This document shows positions 9,622-19,336 of a stretch of 64,000 nucleotides of DNA, in pieces (the first letter of the stretch is position 1; every line of letters starts with the position of its first letter). Below the pieces are notes generated by a model, which saw only the letters and a program-made list of their open reading frames with translations, ran no database searches and was not told the origin of the DNA. The DNA comes from Pontiella agarivorans (GTDB taxonomy: Bacteria > Verrucomicrobiota > Kiritimatiellia > Kiritimatiellales > Pontiellaceae), in the NCBI RefSeq assembly GCF_034531395.1, contig NZ_JARVCO010000002.1:62001-126000 (forward strand), in the 5' to 3' direction. The translations under genes and the position numbers were made by a program.

Positions 9622-11214
9622 ATGCAACAGATGAAAAAGATTTTATTGAGGTCTGTCGCGACGGCGGTTTTGGCCGCGGCCTCCGGATCGTTTGCATCAA
9701 CCCGCCCAAATATTATTATGTTTCTGGTGGATGATTTGGGTTGGAATCATATCAGCTCGCCGGCAGCTACACTGGGAAATGTGCACGAGGTGGTCCATAC
9801 TCCGCATATCGCCCAGCTCGCTGAAAACGGGTTGAGCTTCACCCATGCGTATGCCAGTCCGAACTGCGCCCCGACGCGTGCGGCCATGCTGACGGGGCAA
9901 TATTCCGCCCGCAAAAACAATCAGGTATACGCCGTTTTGAGCCTGAACCGGTACGACCGAAAAGGCGGTGTCACCGAAGAGCAGGCGAAGTTTAGAGGGC
10001 CGGAGCAGACCATGGATGTCGCAGTAGAAGCGGTGACGGTTGCCGAAGCGCTCAAGAAGAACGGCTATACCACGGCGCATCTGGGAAAGTATCACTGCGG
10101 CGGACACGATAGCCAGGACACTATGCCCGAAAACGCCGGATTTGATATTAACGTCGGGGGCTGGAAAAAAGGGCATCACAATGCCTGCTTTGCCAAAAAG
10201 AAAGGGGACAAATGGGCCTTTGGTAATCTGGGGCTAGGTGCCTTTACGCCCTATGCCGCTCCGTACGATCAGGCTTATGTCAGAGAACATGGCTTTCCCG
10301 ATTCTCTGATTGGTACACCGAAGCATGTCAGTGATGCCGTGGGCGATGCAATGGAGGATACCATCGAAAAACTGGCGGCCGGGGCGAATCCGTTTTATTT
10401 TCAGTTTCATACGTTTGCGGTCCACGGTCCGCTCGGCGCTCGTCCAGACCTCAAGGCGGCCGCACGCGCGCGATTGGGCGCGGATGCAGATGACGAGGCG
10501 GTCGAATATTCAGGATTTCTTTCCAGTGTGGATTTGAACCTCAAGCGCCTGTTGGCGGCCGTGAATGATCCCAACGGCGATGGCGATACATCCGATAGCA
10601 TCAAAGACAATACGCTGATCCTGTTCAGTTCCGACAACGGGGCCGCATTCCAGGGAGCTGCACCGTTGCGCGGACATAAAGGCATGTTTACTGAAGGCGG
10701 CCTTCGGGTTCCATTGATTGCGTATTGGCCCGGAAAAATTGCGGCGGGCACGGTTACGGACCGTATGGTCTACAGTACGGATTTTTATCCGACCTATTTG
10801 GATCTCGCCGGAGCAACCTGGCGTCCCGATCCTGCAACGCATCCGTTGGATGGTGAATCGTTTGCTGAAGTACTGATGAATCCAACGCTGAAGAAAAACC
10901 GTGAGCCGATCTACTATCTGTTTCCCGGCTATCTGGATAAAAAACGTGCAACGCCTTGTGTGGTCACGCTGGATCAGGTGGGCGGAAAGCGCTACAAGCT
11001 TTTCTATTTCTATGAGACGAACTCGCGCGAACTTTATTGTCTGAGCGACGATATCGGAGAAGAAAAGGACATTTTCGCTGAAAATCCGGAAATCGTGTCG
11101 GTTCTGGCGCGTAAAACGGATGCGTGGCTGCGTCAGCAAGATTCAACATGGAAACCGGTCTTTCCGATCCATAAAAAAACGGGAAAGTCAGCAGGTCCGC
11201 CGCCCGTGTTGTGA
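9622..11214 (+). CDS. S1 sulfatase (C-A-P-T-R type)
   Basis: A 530-residue secreted sulfatase. The ATG at 9622 has AGGAG 6 nt upstream; the ATG at 9607 would lie ahead of that site and is rejected. Signal peptide to about residue 26 (GSFAST). Motifs: MFLVDDLGWNHIS, C-A-P-T-R with Cys82, AMLTGQYSARKNN, GKYHCGG in place of GKWH, and LFSSDNGAAFQ. The segment DPNGDGDTSDSIKDNT before the metal site is an acidic insertion that looks calcium-binding. The C-terminus ends in Lys/Pro-rich residues. Spaced 17 nt from the previous gene and 16 nt from the next. Confidence 0.92.
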   Translation: MQQMKKILLRSVATAVLAAASGSFASTRPNIIMFLVDDLGWNHISSPAATLGNVHEVVHTPHIAQLAENGLSFTHAYASPNCAPTRAAMLTGQYSARKNNQVYAVLSLNRYDRKGGVTEEQAKFRGPEQTMDVAVEAVTVAEALKKNGYTTAHLGKYHCGGHDSQDTMPENAGFDINVGGWKKGHHNACFAKKKGDKWAFGNLGLGAFTPYAAPYDQAYVREHGFPDSLIGTPKHVSDAVGDAMEDTIEKLAAGANPFYFQFHTFAVHGPLGARPDLKAAARARLGADADDEAVEYSGFLSSVDLNLKRLLAAVNDPNGDGDTSDSIKDNTLILFSSDNGAAFQGAAPLRGHKGMFTEGGLRVPLIAYWPGKIAAGTVTDRMVYSTDFYPTYLDLAGATWRPDPATHPLDGESFAEVLMNPTLKKNREPIYYLFPGYLDKKRATPCVVTLDQVGGKRYKLFYFYETNSRELYCLSDDIGEEKDIFAENPEIVSVLARKTDAWLRQQDSTWKPVFPIHKKTGKSAGPPPVL

Positions 11215-11230
11215 TTTTAAGGAGAGAGAT

Positions 11231-12775
11231 ATGATGACTTATAAAAAAATAATGCTGCTGGGGTTAGCTTGTGTAACACATACGCTGATGGCGGCCGAGC
11301 GTCCCAATGTGGTGATCATTTATGGGGATGATGTCGGCTACGGCGATGTTGGGGTGTATGGCTCGAAACTGATCCCGACACCGAATATCGACCGGTTGGC
11401 TGCGGAGGGGTTGCGTTTTACGGACGGGCATAGTTCTGCGGCGACCTGTTCACCGTCGCGCTATTCTATGCTGACCGGCGAACATGCCTTTCGCAAAGGG
11501 GTTTCTATATTGGGTCCGACCGCCGGTATGATTGTGCCGACGGATGTGCTGACGTTGCCGAAGATGTTCCGTCAGGCGGGTTATGCAACCGGCGTGATTG
11601 GTAAATGGCATCTGGGGCTCGGCGATGGGGTGACGCCGATCGATTGGAACGGGGCGGTGAAACCGGGGCCGCTGGAAATCGGGTTTGATTCATCCTTTCT
11701 GGTGCCGATCACGAATGACCGTGTTCCGTCGGTTTATCTGAAAAATCATCGCGTGCAGAATCTGGATCCCGCTGATCCGCTTTATGTCTCCGGTAAAATT
11801 AAAGATATTCGCGCTTATACCGGCAGCACGCAGTATCCGGATGCCAAAACCAATCCGGAAGCGATAACAAACATGAAGGCAAGCAACCATCAGCATACGC
11901 ACACCATCATTAACGGCATTCCGCGCCTGCGCTATATGTGCGGAGGGAAATCGGCTTTGTTTCGGGATGAAGACATGGCGGATGATTTTCTGGAGCAGAC
12001 CGTCGAGTTTATTGAAACGCATAAGGACCGTCCGTTCTTCCTCTTTTTTGCGGCAGTCGATGTTCATGTGCCGCGTGCTCCGCATGAGCGCTTTGTCGGA
12101 AAAACCGCGCTGGGTCCGCGCGGCGATGCCATGGTGCAGTTCGACTGGACGACCGGCGCCATTATAGAGCTGCTGGAAAAGCATGGGTTGACGGAGAATA
12201 CCATCGTGATTTTTTCCAGCGACAACGGGCCGGTTTATGATGACGGTTATTTGGATGGAACCGTGGTGAAGCAATCTGACGAAGAGGTGGATCAGGGGCA
12301 TGATGCATCGGGGGTTTGGCGCGCGGGAAAATACCAGATTTATGAAGGAGGAACCCGGGTTCCGCTTATTATTAAGTGGCCGGGCCGCATTGAGCCGGGG
12401 GTGTCCGATGCCTTGGTGAACCAGGTCGATTTTATGGCGTCGTTTGCCGATTTGCTGGATATTGAACTGCCGGACGGCGAAGCGCGTGATAGCCGTAATA
12501 TACTGAAGACATTTCTTGGGAAAGATTCGGCGGGATTGCCCTATATGATCGAAGAGGCGCAGCATACGACGCTGGCTTTGCGATCGGGCGATTGGAAATT
12601 TGTTCGCCCGTCTGAGCATCCGAGAGGCCGGATTAAAGAACGCGAGCTGTATAACGTGCGCCTTGATCCGTCAGAGCAGAACAACCTCGTGGCCGCATAT
12701 CCGGAAAAAGCCGATGCCATGGCGGAACAATTAGAGATGTTAATTGAGAGCAACGGACTTCGAACGAAAAAATAA
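11231..12775 (+). CDS. S1 sulfatase, arylsulfatase A-like
   Basis: A 514-residue secreted sulfatase beginning at the ATG at 11231 just after GGAGAGAG. The open frame extends upstream into the previous gene but has no ribosome site there. Signal peptide to MAAE. Motifs VVIIYGDDVGYGDVGVYG, C-S-P-S-R with Cys73, SMLTGEHAFRKG, GKWHLG and IFSSDNGPVYDDGY are all canonical. This is close to the classic arylsulfatase A layout, so sulfated galactose or a similar hexose is a reasonable but unproven target. It ends in RTKK. A short degenerate gene follows at 12821. Confidence 0.93.
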   Translation: MMTYKKIMLLGLACVTHTLMAAERPNVVIIYGDDVGYGDVGVYGSKLIPTPNIDRLAAEGLRFTDGHSSAATCSPSRYSMLTGEHAFRKGVSILGPTAGMIVPTDVLTLPKMFRQAGYATGVIGKWHLGLGDGVTPIDWNGAVKPGPLEIGFDSSFLVPITNDRVPSVYLKNHRVQNLDPADPLYVSGKIKDIRAYTGSTQYPDAKTNPEAITNMKASNHQHTHTIINGIPRLRYMCGGKSALFRDEDMADDFLEQTVEFIETHKDRPFFLFFAAVDVHVPRAPHERFVGKTALGPRGDAMVQFDWTTGAIIELLEKHGLTENTIVIFSSDNGPVYDDGYLDGTVVKQSDEEVDQGHDASGVWRAGKYQIYEGGTRVPLIIKWPGRIEPGVSDALVNQVDFMASFADLLDIELPDGEARDSRNILKTFLGKDSAGLPYMIEEAQHTTLALRSGDWKFVRPSEHPRGRIKERELYNVRLDPSEQNNLVAAYPEKADAMAEQLEMLIESNGLRTKK

Positions 12776-12820
12776 TTTTTGAATTATGCGGCCGGTATGA
12801 TCGCGGAAACAGGGCATAGA

Positions 12821-13342
12821 ATGAAAATACAAACTGCAGTAATCCTGCTTTTGGGGGCGGTACTTGCGGGCGGTTCGAAAGCCGCCAGCTTCGTTACGGA
12901 TGGAAATGCACTGCGTAAAGCAGTTCCAGGAATGATTAAATCAACGCCGGTTCTGTTTTGCGGCGAACTGGATGGTGCGGTGTCGTGTTATACGCTGGAG
13001 GGGAAAAAGCTTTGGCGTAATCCTTCGCAATCGCCTGCAGTGCAGTTTTCATCCACGATGCTGAAGACGGTGCAGGCGGGTGCAAATCAGATGCCGGTGG
13101 TGGTGAAGGGGGCGGCCTGGAGTGCGATTCGGTTGGATAAAAAACATGTGCGATTAATCCTAATTGATCCCGGCTATCTTGATCCGCAGGAACGTCAGGT
13201 TGAAATTCGTTTTCAGCACAGGCAGCCGGTTAATGTGACCGATATTCTGACGAAGGAAACCTTTTCGGCTGAAGGGGGACGGCTGGGTTTAAGCGTGCCT
13301 GCGGGATCCATGCGGTTTATTGATTTGACGTATTCATATTGA
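12821..13342 (+). pseudogene. Internally deleted copy of the 13407 propeller protein
   Basis: The frame encodes 173 residues from the ATG at 12821, with a signal peptide. Residues 1-~73 match the start of the 13407 product and the remainder matches its last ~105 residues; the ~715 residues between are missing. At the DNA level 12954-13041 is identical to 13540-13627 (88 bp), and 13091-13132 is identical to 15831-15872. The join lies near 13037-13041, where both parents have a CAG-rich stretch, so a deletion after tandem duplication is the simplest explanation. The reading frame survived, so a small secreted beta-sandwich protein could still be made, but all of the predicted central domain is gone. 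No separate function can be assigned. Confidence 0.85.
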
Positions 13343-13406
13343 AAATACGGATCATTGAAAATGTTGTGTAACGGGGCCGAGGCCGCGTAATGAGATGGAG
13401 AATGAG

Positions 13407-16076
13407 ATGAAATTACGACTTACAGTCATATTGTTTACCCTTGCTGTTTTAGCAGGAGATGGGGATGCAGCCTCTTTTATAACCGGAGGCAATGCGTTGC
13501 GCAGTGCTGTTCCGGGCATTATTAAATCAACACCGGTTTTGTTTTGCGGCGAACTGGATGGTGCGGTGTCGTGTTATACGCTGGAGGGGAAAAAGCTTTG
13601 GCGTAATCCTTCGCAATCGCCTGCAGTTCTGTTTGAACTGGCTGCAGTGGATGTGGATAACGACGGGCGCGATGATCTGCTTTCGGCCAGCGGTGACGGA
13701 TCAATCACGTGCTGGAATGCGAACGGGACGTTGCGCTGGCGGTTTCGTGGGGATCGTAAGATTCGTTTTAACGAAGTGGCGGTGTTGAAGCGCGGAACGG
13801 ATCTGACAATTTTTGCCGGCGGCAATGACCGGATGGTTTATGCGCTGGACCGTAACGGCAAGCTGATCGATTCCCACGAGTTTCCCGGCGCGATCCGCAA
13901 GCTGGAAGTGGGCGACTTCAAAAAGGATGGCGAGCCGCTGTTGTTTGTGATGAGCATGAAGCACGATAAGTCCGGCTGGATCTCGTTCGGCTTTCATGAC
14001 CCGGACCATTTAGCAAAGGAGGTTGCGAGCCTTTCGCCCAGAAAACGGACGAAGCGCCTGAGCGGGATTATTACGGATCTGCGGGTGACGGATCTGGATC
14101 GCGATGGCCGCGACGACCTGATGGTCTTCATCAATGAAAGCCCGACGATGTGCGTCGTGAACGGAGATTTCGAAGAGATTGCCGGGTATGACACGAGCAA
14201 GGCAAAGGACAAGGAATTGCGGCGTTCCAAACAGCGGTATGCGCACACCAGCGGTATTTCCGTGGCGCCGGCACGTGATGAAATTCTGATGCAGTTCGGC
14301 CGTACTTTTTATTTGCTGGATGATGAAGGAAATCTGAAGGACTGGAGCGGCGATATATCGGCCCGTTTCCCGATGTCGGATTTTGTTTATCATCCTGCAG
14401 TGAATCGTCTGTTTGGTATTGGATCCGTTGCCGGGGATAATGGGGTCTATGAGTTTGACCTGCAAAAAGACGACTGGTGGAAAGACCATGTGCAGCCGCA
14501 GGGCCGTATTGCGGAGGTGAACCGGAATCTTGAAACATTATACAAACAGGTGGTTTCTTTTGTTCCGCCGGCCTACCAGAAACCGGCCGATAAACCGTGG
14601 GTCATGGGATACAACGGTGAAATACCGGATGATATCGCCAAGTTGAAGTTTAATGAAGTCGTGATGGTGAAACAGCAATCCTGGGGGGAAGATTATAACC
14701 GTGTGCCGATTGTTGAAGCCGTCGGAGCGGAGTTTGGCAATAAGCGTGATAAACGTAAGAAATATTCAGACACGCAGGAGGATCTGGTTCGGCAGGCCCG
14801 GGAATTTGAAAGCGAGGGCATGCCGTTTACGGTTTGGGCCGGGCATGGAAGTGATCCGTTTTATGTCAGTATTGATACGCTTGAAGCGGTTCTGGAAGCG
14901 GCTCCGTCCACCTGTTATGGCTTCATCTATGCTGAAATGGCGAATACGAAAGATCCGCGCATCCATTATTTTATTGATCAATATATGCCGCGACTGGCTG
15001 CCGCCTGCCGAAAACAAGGACGTGCTAAACTTTTTTTCCGCTATAAGCAGACCTTTTGGGCCACTACGGTGCACATGCATCCATGGTGCGATCTGTTCCT
15101 GTCCGGAAAATATGCGGATGTTCTTGCTCCGGCAACGGAGGACACTAATTCGACAACACAGGAACTCAATCTTTCCGGGCGTGTGGGCATGTTTGCCGGT
15201 GGTTATGTCAATGACTTTGCGATGCGCTTGATTGATGATAATCCGACCGGTTGGCGTCCGCTGGCTCCGGGGCGGCAGAAGACCATTTCACCCTTTCTAC
15301 GCAGCGGAGTGATGAGGGCGGCGTATGGCGCCCGTTATGGTGTGCTGTGGAATTTTAAAGGACATGACGGTCCGGGGCTGGAGCTGTTAATGGGCTTAAT
15401 GGGATCCGGTGTTCTGCCGCTGGCGGAGGCGGATGACCTGCTGTCGATCGGTTCCTGGCATCTGATGGATGAGATCCCGTACGAAATTGAAGAGCGGGCG
15501 CATGGGCTCGGTCATGACATCAGCCAATACCTGGAATCGGACTATGAACGCGTTATTTCCTGCTCTGAAGTGCACTGGGGCGGTGCGAGTGTGCCGGAAT
15601 ACGATTTTTCGAAGGTGCTGGGGGTGGACTACCGCTGGTTGAACTTTATGCCGGAGTTGCCGTACGGCATGATTCCCATTGCGCCGGTTGAATATGGAAA
15701 GCAGCTGAAACAAACGGGTACGCCTTATGTGGTCAGTGACTCCCAGAGCGGCTTTGTGGATGGACAGAAAATACCGGCAGCCCAGTTTGGACCCGCGATG
15801 CTTAGATCGGCACAGGCCGGTGCGGGCCGGATGCCGGTGGTGGTGAAGGGGGCGGCCTGGAGTGCGATTCGGCTGGATCAAACGCATGTGCGATTAATCC
15901 TGATTGATCCCGGCTATCTGGATCCGCAGGAACGTCAGGTTGAAATTCGTTTTCAGCACAGGCAGCCGGTTAATGTGACTGATATTCTGACGGCTGAAAC
16001 CTTTTCCGCTGAAGGTGATCGGGTGAGCCTGAGCGTGCCGGCGGGATCCATGCGGTTTATTGATCTGACGTACTAG
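13407..16076 (+). CDS. Secreted VCBS/FG-GAP propeller protein, possible lambda-carrageenase-like (GH150) enzyme
   Basis: An 889-residue protein. The ATG at 13407 is chosen because GGAG lies 6 nt upstream. A signal peptide (to GDGDA) is followed by residues ~35-340 with repeated calcium-type motifs (DVDNDGRDDLL, DLDRDGRDDLMV) and GSITCWNANG strands, which indicate an FG-GAP/VCBS or PQQ-like beta-propeller. Residues ~385-760 form a second, probably catalytic, domain with many Trp, Asp and Glu residues (VWAGHGSDPF, GFIYAEMANTKDP, HMHPWCDLFL). The last ~110 residues are a beta-sandwich. An N-terminal propeller joined to a larger catalytic part at ~900 residues is the described architecture of lambda-carrageenase; I cannot confirm homology without a search. 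A truncated duplicate lies immediately upstream. Confidence 0.5.
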   Translation: MKLRLTVILFTLAVLAGDGDAASFITGGNALRSAVPGIIKSTPVLFCGELDGAVSCYTLEGKKLWRNPSQSPAVLFELAAVDVDNDGRDDLLSASGDGSITCWNANGTLRWRFRGDRKIRFNEVAVLKRGTDLTIFAGGNDRMVYALDRNGKLIDSHEFPGAIRKLEVGDFKKDGEPLLFVMSMKHDKSGWISFGFHDPDHLAKEVASLSPRKRTKRLSGIITDLRVTDLDRDGRDDLMVFINESPTMCVVNGDFEEIAGYDTSKAKDKELRRSKQRYAHTSGISVAPARDEILMQFGRTFYLLDDEGNLKDWSGDISARFPMSDFVYHPAVNRLFGIGSVAGDNGVYEFDLQKDDWWKDHVQPQGRIAEVNRNLETLYKQVVSFVPPAYQKPADKPWVMGYNGEIPDDIAKLKFNEVVMVKQQSWGEDYNRVPIVEAVGAEFGNKRDKRKKYSDTQEDLVRQAREFESEGMPFTVWAGHGSDPFYVSIDTLEAVLEAAPSTCYGFIYAEMANTKDPRIHYFIDQYMPRLAAACRKQGRAKLFFRYKQTFWATTVHMHPWCDLFLSGKYADVLAPATEDTNSTTQELNLSGRVGMFAGGYVNDFAMRLIDDNPTGWRPLAPGRQKTISPFLRSGVMRAAYGARYGVLWNFKGHDGPGLELLMGLMGSGVLPLAEADDLLSIGSWHLMDEIPYEIEERAHGLGHDISQYLESDYERVISCSEVHWGGASVPEYDFSKVLGVDYRWLNFMPELPYGMIPIAPVEYGKQLKQTGTPYVVSDSQSGFVDGQKIPAAQFGPAMLRSAQAGAGRMPVVVKGAAWSAIRLDQTHVRLILIDPGYLDPQERQVEIRFQHRQPVNVTDILTAETFSAEGDRVSLSVPAGSMRFIDLTY

Positions 16077-16110
16077 AATTCTGACTGAAAATTTTGGAAG
16101 AAACGGAGTA

Positions 16111-17697
16111 ATGATGAAATATGGAATGATGAAGTTGATTGCCGGTGTGGCGGTGGCCTCGAGTTGTATGACGACCATGGGCGCCAAAAATAATCGGGTG
16201 CAAAACGATGGGCGGCCGAATATTCTGTGGATCACGATTGAGGACTGGTCGCCTGACCTGTCGTGCTACGGCACAAAGGGAATTCACACGCCGTATGTCG
16301 ACAGTCTGGCATCCAAAGGGATTCGCTATACCCGGGCGTTCACGACATCACCGGTTTGTTCCACTTCGCGTTCGGCGATGATGACCGGTTTTTACCAGAA
16401 CTATATCGGGGCCAATCAGCATCGTGAGCACAATAAGCAACCGCTTCCGTATGGCATTAAGCCGATTCCGAAGTTGTTTGAAGAGGCGGGATATTATACG
16501 GCGCTGTTGAGCTGGAAAACGGATTGTAACTTTACTCCGAACAAGCGAAATGAGCTGTTTATGGGCGAGGACTGGTCGGAACGCAAACCGGGGCAGCCGT
16601 TCTTTGCGCGGATCACCTTCGGGGGGACGCATCGATCCTGGAAGCGCGATCCGGTTCGTCCGATCAGTATCGATGAGGTTGAAATTCCACCATATTATGC
16701 GGACACGCCGTTCATCCGTCGCGACTGGGCCAACGGGCTGGAGCAGATGCAGCTGGTGGATCGTGAAGTCGGGCAGATTCTGGGACGATTGGATAAAGAA
16801 GGGCTTTCGGACAATACGATCGTATTCTTTATCGGCGATCACGGCCGGTGCCATATTCGCGGTAAACAGTTTCTTTATGACGGCGGTATACGGATTCCAA
16901 TGATTATGAGCTGGCCGGGGCATGTAGAGCCGGGTCAGGTGAATGATGATATGGTGATGTCGATCGACATCTGTGCAACACTTCTTGAAGCTGCGGGAAT
17001 TACGCCGCCGGTTCCACTGCACGGGAAAAGCCTGTTCAGCCAGGATGTTCGGGAACGGAAATATGTCTTTGCCGCCCGCGATAAAATGGACGAAACCCAT
17101 GATGCAATGCGTGCGATTCGGTCCCGGAAATATAAGCTGATTCACAATCTGATGCCGGAGCGCCCCTATCTGCAGTTCAACCGGTACAAAGAAGAGGCTT
17201 ATCCGCCGCTGGCCGAGATGAGTGTGCTGCACCTGAAGGGCAAACTGACACCCGAACAGGAACAGTTTTTTGCCGCCACCAAGCCGGAGTTTGAGTTGTT
17301 TGATCTGGAGAAAGATCCCTATGAATTGCACAACCGGGCCGATGATCCGGCCTATGCTTCGGTGAAAAAAGAACTGCTTGCTGAACTGAAGGCCTGGCGC
17401 GAGAGGGTCAATGATCAGGGCGTGACCGAGGAGTTTCGAGCAGAAGGGGTATTCCCGGAAAGCTGCCCGTTGCCGACCGTGGATGAATGGGTGGCAGCAA
17501 ATGAAGTGAAGTATGATTTCAATGTTTCCGGCTGGCCGGCCTGGTACCCGACCCGCACGTTGGAGGAGTGGGAAGCGGCGCGGGAAATCTGGATGCCCTG
17601 GGTATTCCGTGCTCCGACGGAGATCATGAAACGTCCTAACGTAATAAAAAAGGTCAAGCGCCGCGGCCGTAAGTCGAATCAATATCTGTCGATGTAA
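16111..17697 (+). CDS. S1 sulfatase with C-S-T-S-R signature
   Basis: About 528 residues. Either the ATG at 16111 or the one at 16114 could start it; AACGGAG precedes both. Signal peptide to about residue 24. Motifs ILWITIEDWSPDLSCYG and SAMMTGFYQNYIGANQHR place it in S1. In the signature, Thr replaces the usual Pro/Ala: C-S-T-S-R, catalytic Cys83. The same variant, with a following GAxxHR, recurs in a known bacterial S1 group (S1_8-like), so the enzyme is probably active. The metal-site motif is FFIGDHGR. The C-terminus is extended by about 50 residues beyond the usual DLEKDPYEL end and finishes RRGRKSNQY. Confidence 0.9.
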   Translation: MMKYGMMKLIAGVAVASSCMTTMGAKNNRVQNDGRPNILWITIEDWSPDLSCYGTKGIHTPYVDSLASKGIRYTRAFTTSPVCSTSRSAMMTGFYQNYIGANQHREHNKQPLPYGIKPIPKLFEEAGYYTALLSWKTDCNFTPNKRNELFMGEDWSERKPGQPFFARITFGGTHRSWKRDPVRPISIDEVEIPPYYADTPFIRRDWANGLEQMQLVDREVGQILGRLDKEGLSDNTIVFFIGDHGRCHIRGKQFLYDGGIRIPMIMSWPGHVEPGQVNDDMVMSIDICATLLEAAGITPPVPLHGKSLFSQDVRERKYVFAARDKMDETHDAMRAIRSRKYKLIHNLMPERPYLQFNRYKEEAYPPLAEMSVLHLKGKLTPEQEQFFAATKPEFELFDLEKDPYELHNRADDPAYASVKKELLAELKAWRERVNDQGVTEEFRAEGVFPESCPLPTVDEWVAANEVKYDFNVSGWPAWYPTRTLEEWEAAREIWMPWVFRAPTEIMKRPNVIKKVKRRGRKSNQYLSM

Positions 17698-17714
17698 TCG
17701 GGGAATATACATTT

Positions 17715-19304
17715 ATGAAAAGAATGCTGATAAAATCGGGGGCGCTGGCGGGGCTTGCGGTATGTTGTGCCGCAAGCAGTTTCGCGGAGAAGAAGCCCGC
17801 CGTTGTGAACAAGAAGGCGGAAAAACCGAATGTGGTTGTTTTTCTCGTCGATGATATGGGAATGATGGATACGTCGGTTCCTTTTCTGATGGATGAAAAG
17901 GGTACACCGGTGGTGGCCCCATTGAATGAATGGTATCGCACGCCCGCGATGGAGCGTCTGGCGGCTCAGGGAACGCGCTTTTCAATTTTTTATGCGCAAA
18001 GTGTCTGCTCGCCGACCCGTGCAAGTATCATGACCGGTCAGAACGCGACGCGGCATGCAACGACCACCTGGATCAATCCGGGATCAAATAATCGAGGCGC
18101 ATTCGGGCCGATCGCCTGGAACTGGCGCGGACTGGAAGCCGGCGATGTAACGCTGCCCGGGGTGCTCAAAGAGGCCGGGTATCGGACGATTCATATCGGG
18201 AAAGCCCATTTTGGGCCGAAAGACTCCGAGGGCGCAGAACCGAAGAATCTCGGTTTTGATGTGAATATCGGCGGTGCGGCGTGGGGCCGTCCTGAAAGCT
18301 ACCTGTCTGAAAATCACTACGGAAATCATCCGAAATATAAAAATATGACCAAAAAGGGTAAGAAGGTGCGCACGATTCGGGCGGTACCGCATTTGGAAGC
18401 ATATTATGACAGCGGCATTTTTCTGACTGAGGCGCTAACCCTGGAGGCGAAGAAACAGATCAAGCAATCCGTTGAGGCGGAGAAACCGTTTTTCCTCTAT
18501 ATGGCCCATTATGCTCTTCACTCTCCCTTCGATGCGGACCCGCGCTTTATTGATAACTATGCGGATTCCGATAAGCCGGAGCGGGCCAGGAAATTTGCGG
18601 CACTGGTGGAGGGGATGGATAAGTCTCTGAATGATATTCTGGACGAACTGGTTACGCTTGGAGTGGCTGAAGATACGCTGGTTATTTTTCTGGGGGACAA
18701 TGGAACGGATGCGCCGCTGGGCGAGGACCATGCGATTGCCTGTTCGGCGCCCCTTAGAGGAAAAAAAGCTACGCGTTATGAAGGAGGAATCCGGGTTCCG
18801 TTTATTGCGGCATGGGCCAAGCCGAATGCCGGGAATGGGAATCAGCAAAAACTTCCCATTGTTCAAGGTTTCGTTCAGACGCAGTTCGGTACGGTAATGG
18901 ATTTGTATCCGACGATTCTGGATGTGGCCGGAGCTGAAAATCCAGAAGGTCATGAGATCGACGGCTATGGTCTGAAACGTCTGCTGAGCGGTTCGTCCGA
19001 TCCGAAGCATCCGGATACGTTTCTGATGCATTTCCCGCATGACCACCGGAGTAAATATTTCACCAGCTACCGCAATGGCGATTGGAAACTGGTTTATCAC
19101 TATTTCCCGGAAATGAATAAGCAATCGGGTCATTATGAATTGTTTAATCTGAAGCAGGATTTGAGTGAATCCAGGAATCTGGCGAATCAGAATCCGGAAA
19201 AGCTGCAGATGATGTTTAAAGCCATGGTGGCCCAGCTGGATGCCGAGGGGGCTTTGTATCCGGTGGATGCCGATGGCCATGAGCTGCGCCCGATTGCTCC
19301 GTAA
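17715..19304 (+). CDS. S1 sulfatase (C-S-P-T-R type)
   Basis: A 529-residue secreted sulfatase with a signal peptide to SSFAEKK, then a short Lys-rich linker. Motifs: VVFLVDDMGMMDTSVPF, an insertion with NEWYRTPAMERLA, C-S-P-T-R with Cys98, and SIMTGQNATRHATTTW. GKAHFG replaces the usual GKWHxG, and the metal-site motif is FLGDNGTDAPLG. The longer distance from start to signature and the NEWYRTP insert define a distinct S1 subgroup. Spaced 17 nt from the preceding sulfatase and 32 nt from the GH2 enzyme downstream, so all three are probably on one mRNA. Confidence 0.92.
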   Translation: MKRMLIKSGALAGLAVCCAASSFAEKKPAVVNKKAEKPNVVVFLVDDMGMMDTSVPFLMDEKGTPVVAPLNEWYRTPAMERLAAQGTRFSIFYAQSVCSPTRASIMTGQNATRHATTTWINPGSNNRGAFGPIAWNWRGLEAGDVTLPGVLKEAGYRTIHIGKAHFGPKDSEGAEPKNLGFDVNIGGAAWGRPESYLSENHYGNHPKYKNMTKKGKKVRTIRAVPHLEAYYDSGIFLTEALTLEAKKQIKQSVEAEKPFFLYMAHYALHSPFDADPRFIDNYADSDKPERARKFAALVEGMDKSLNDILDELVTLGVAEDTLVIFLGDNGTDAPLGEDHAIACSAPLRGKKATRYEGGIRVPFIAAWAKPNAGNGNQQKLPIVQGFVQTQFGTVMDLYPTILDVAGAENPEGHEIDGYGLKRLLSGSSDPKHPDTFLMHFPHDHRSKYFTSYRNGDWKLVYHYFPEMNKQSGHYELFNLKQDLSESRNLANQNPEKLQMMFKAMVAQLDAEGALYPVDADGHELRPIAP

Positions 19305-19336
19305 GGTATGAATTTTAGAAATCGAGAGAACGTTAA

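Noticed and set aside
16348-17712. 454-codon open frame on the minus strand
   Set aside because: It lies wholly opposite the sulfatase at 16111, which has signature and domain motifs. The antisense translation has no recognisable motif, no leader and no ribosome site, and arises from codon bias.
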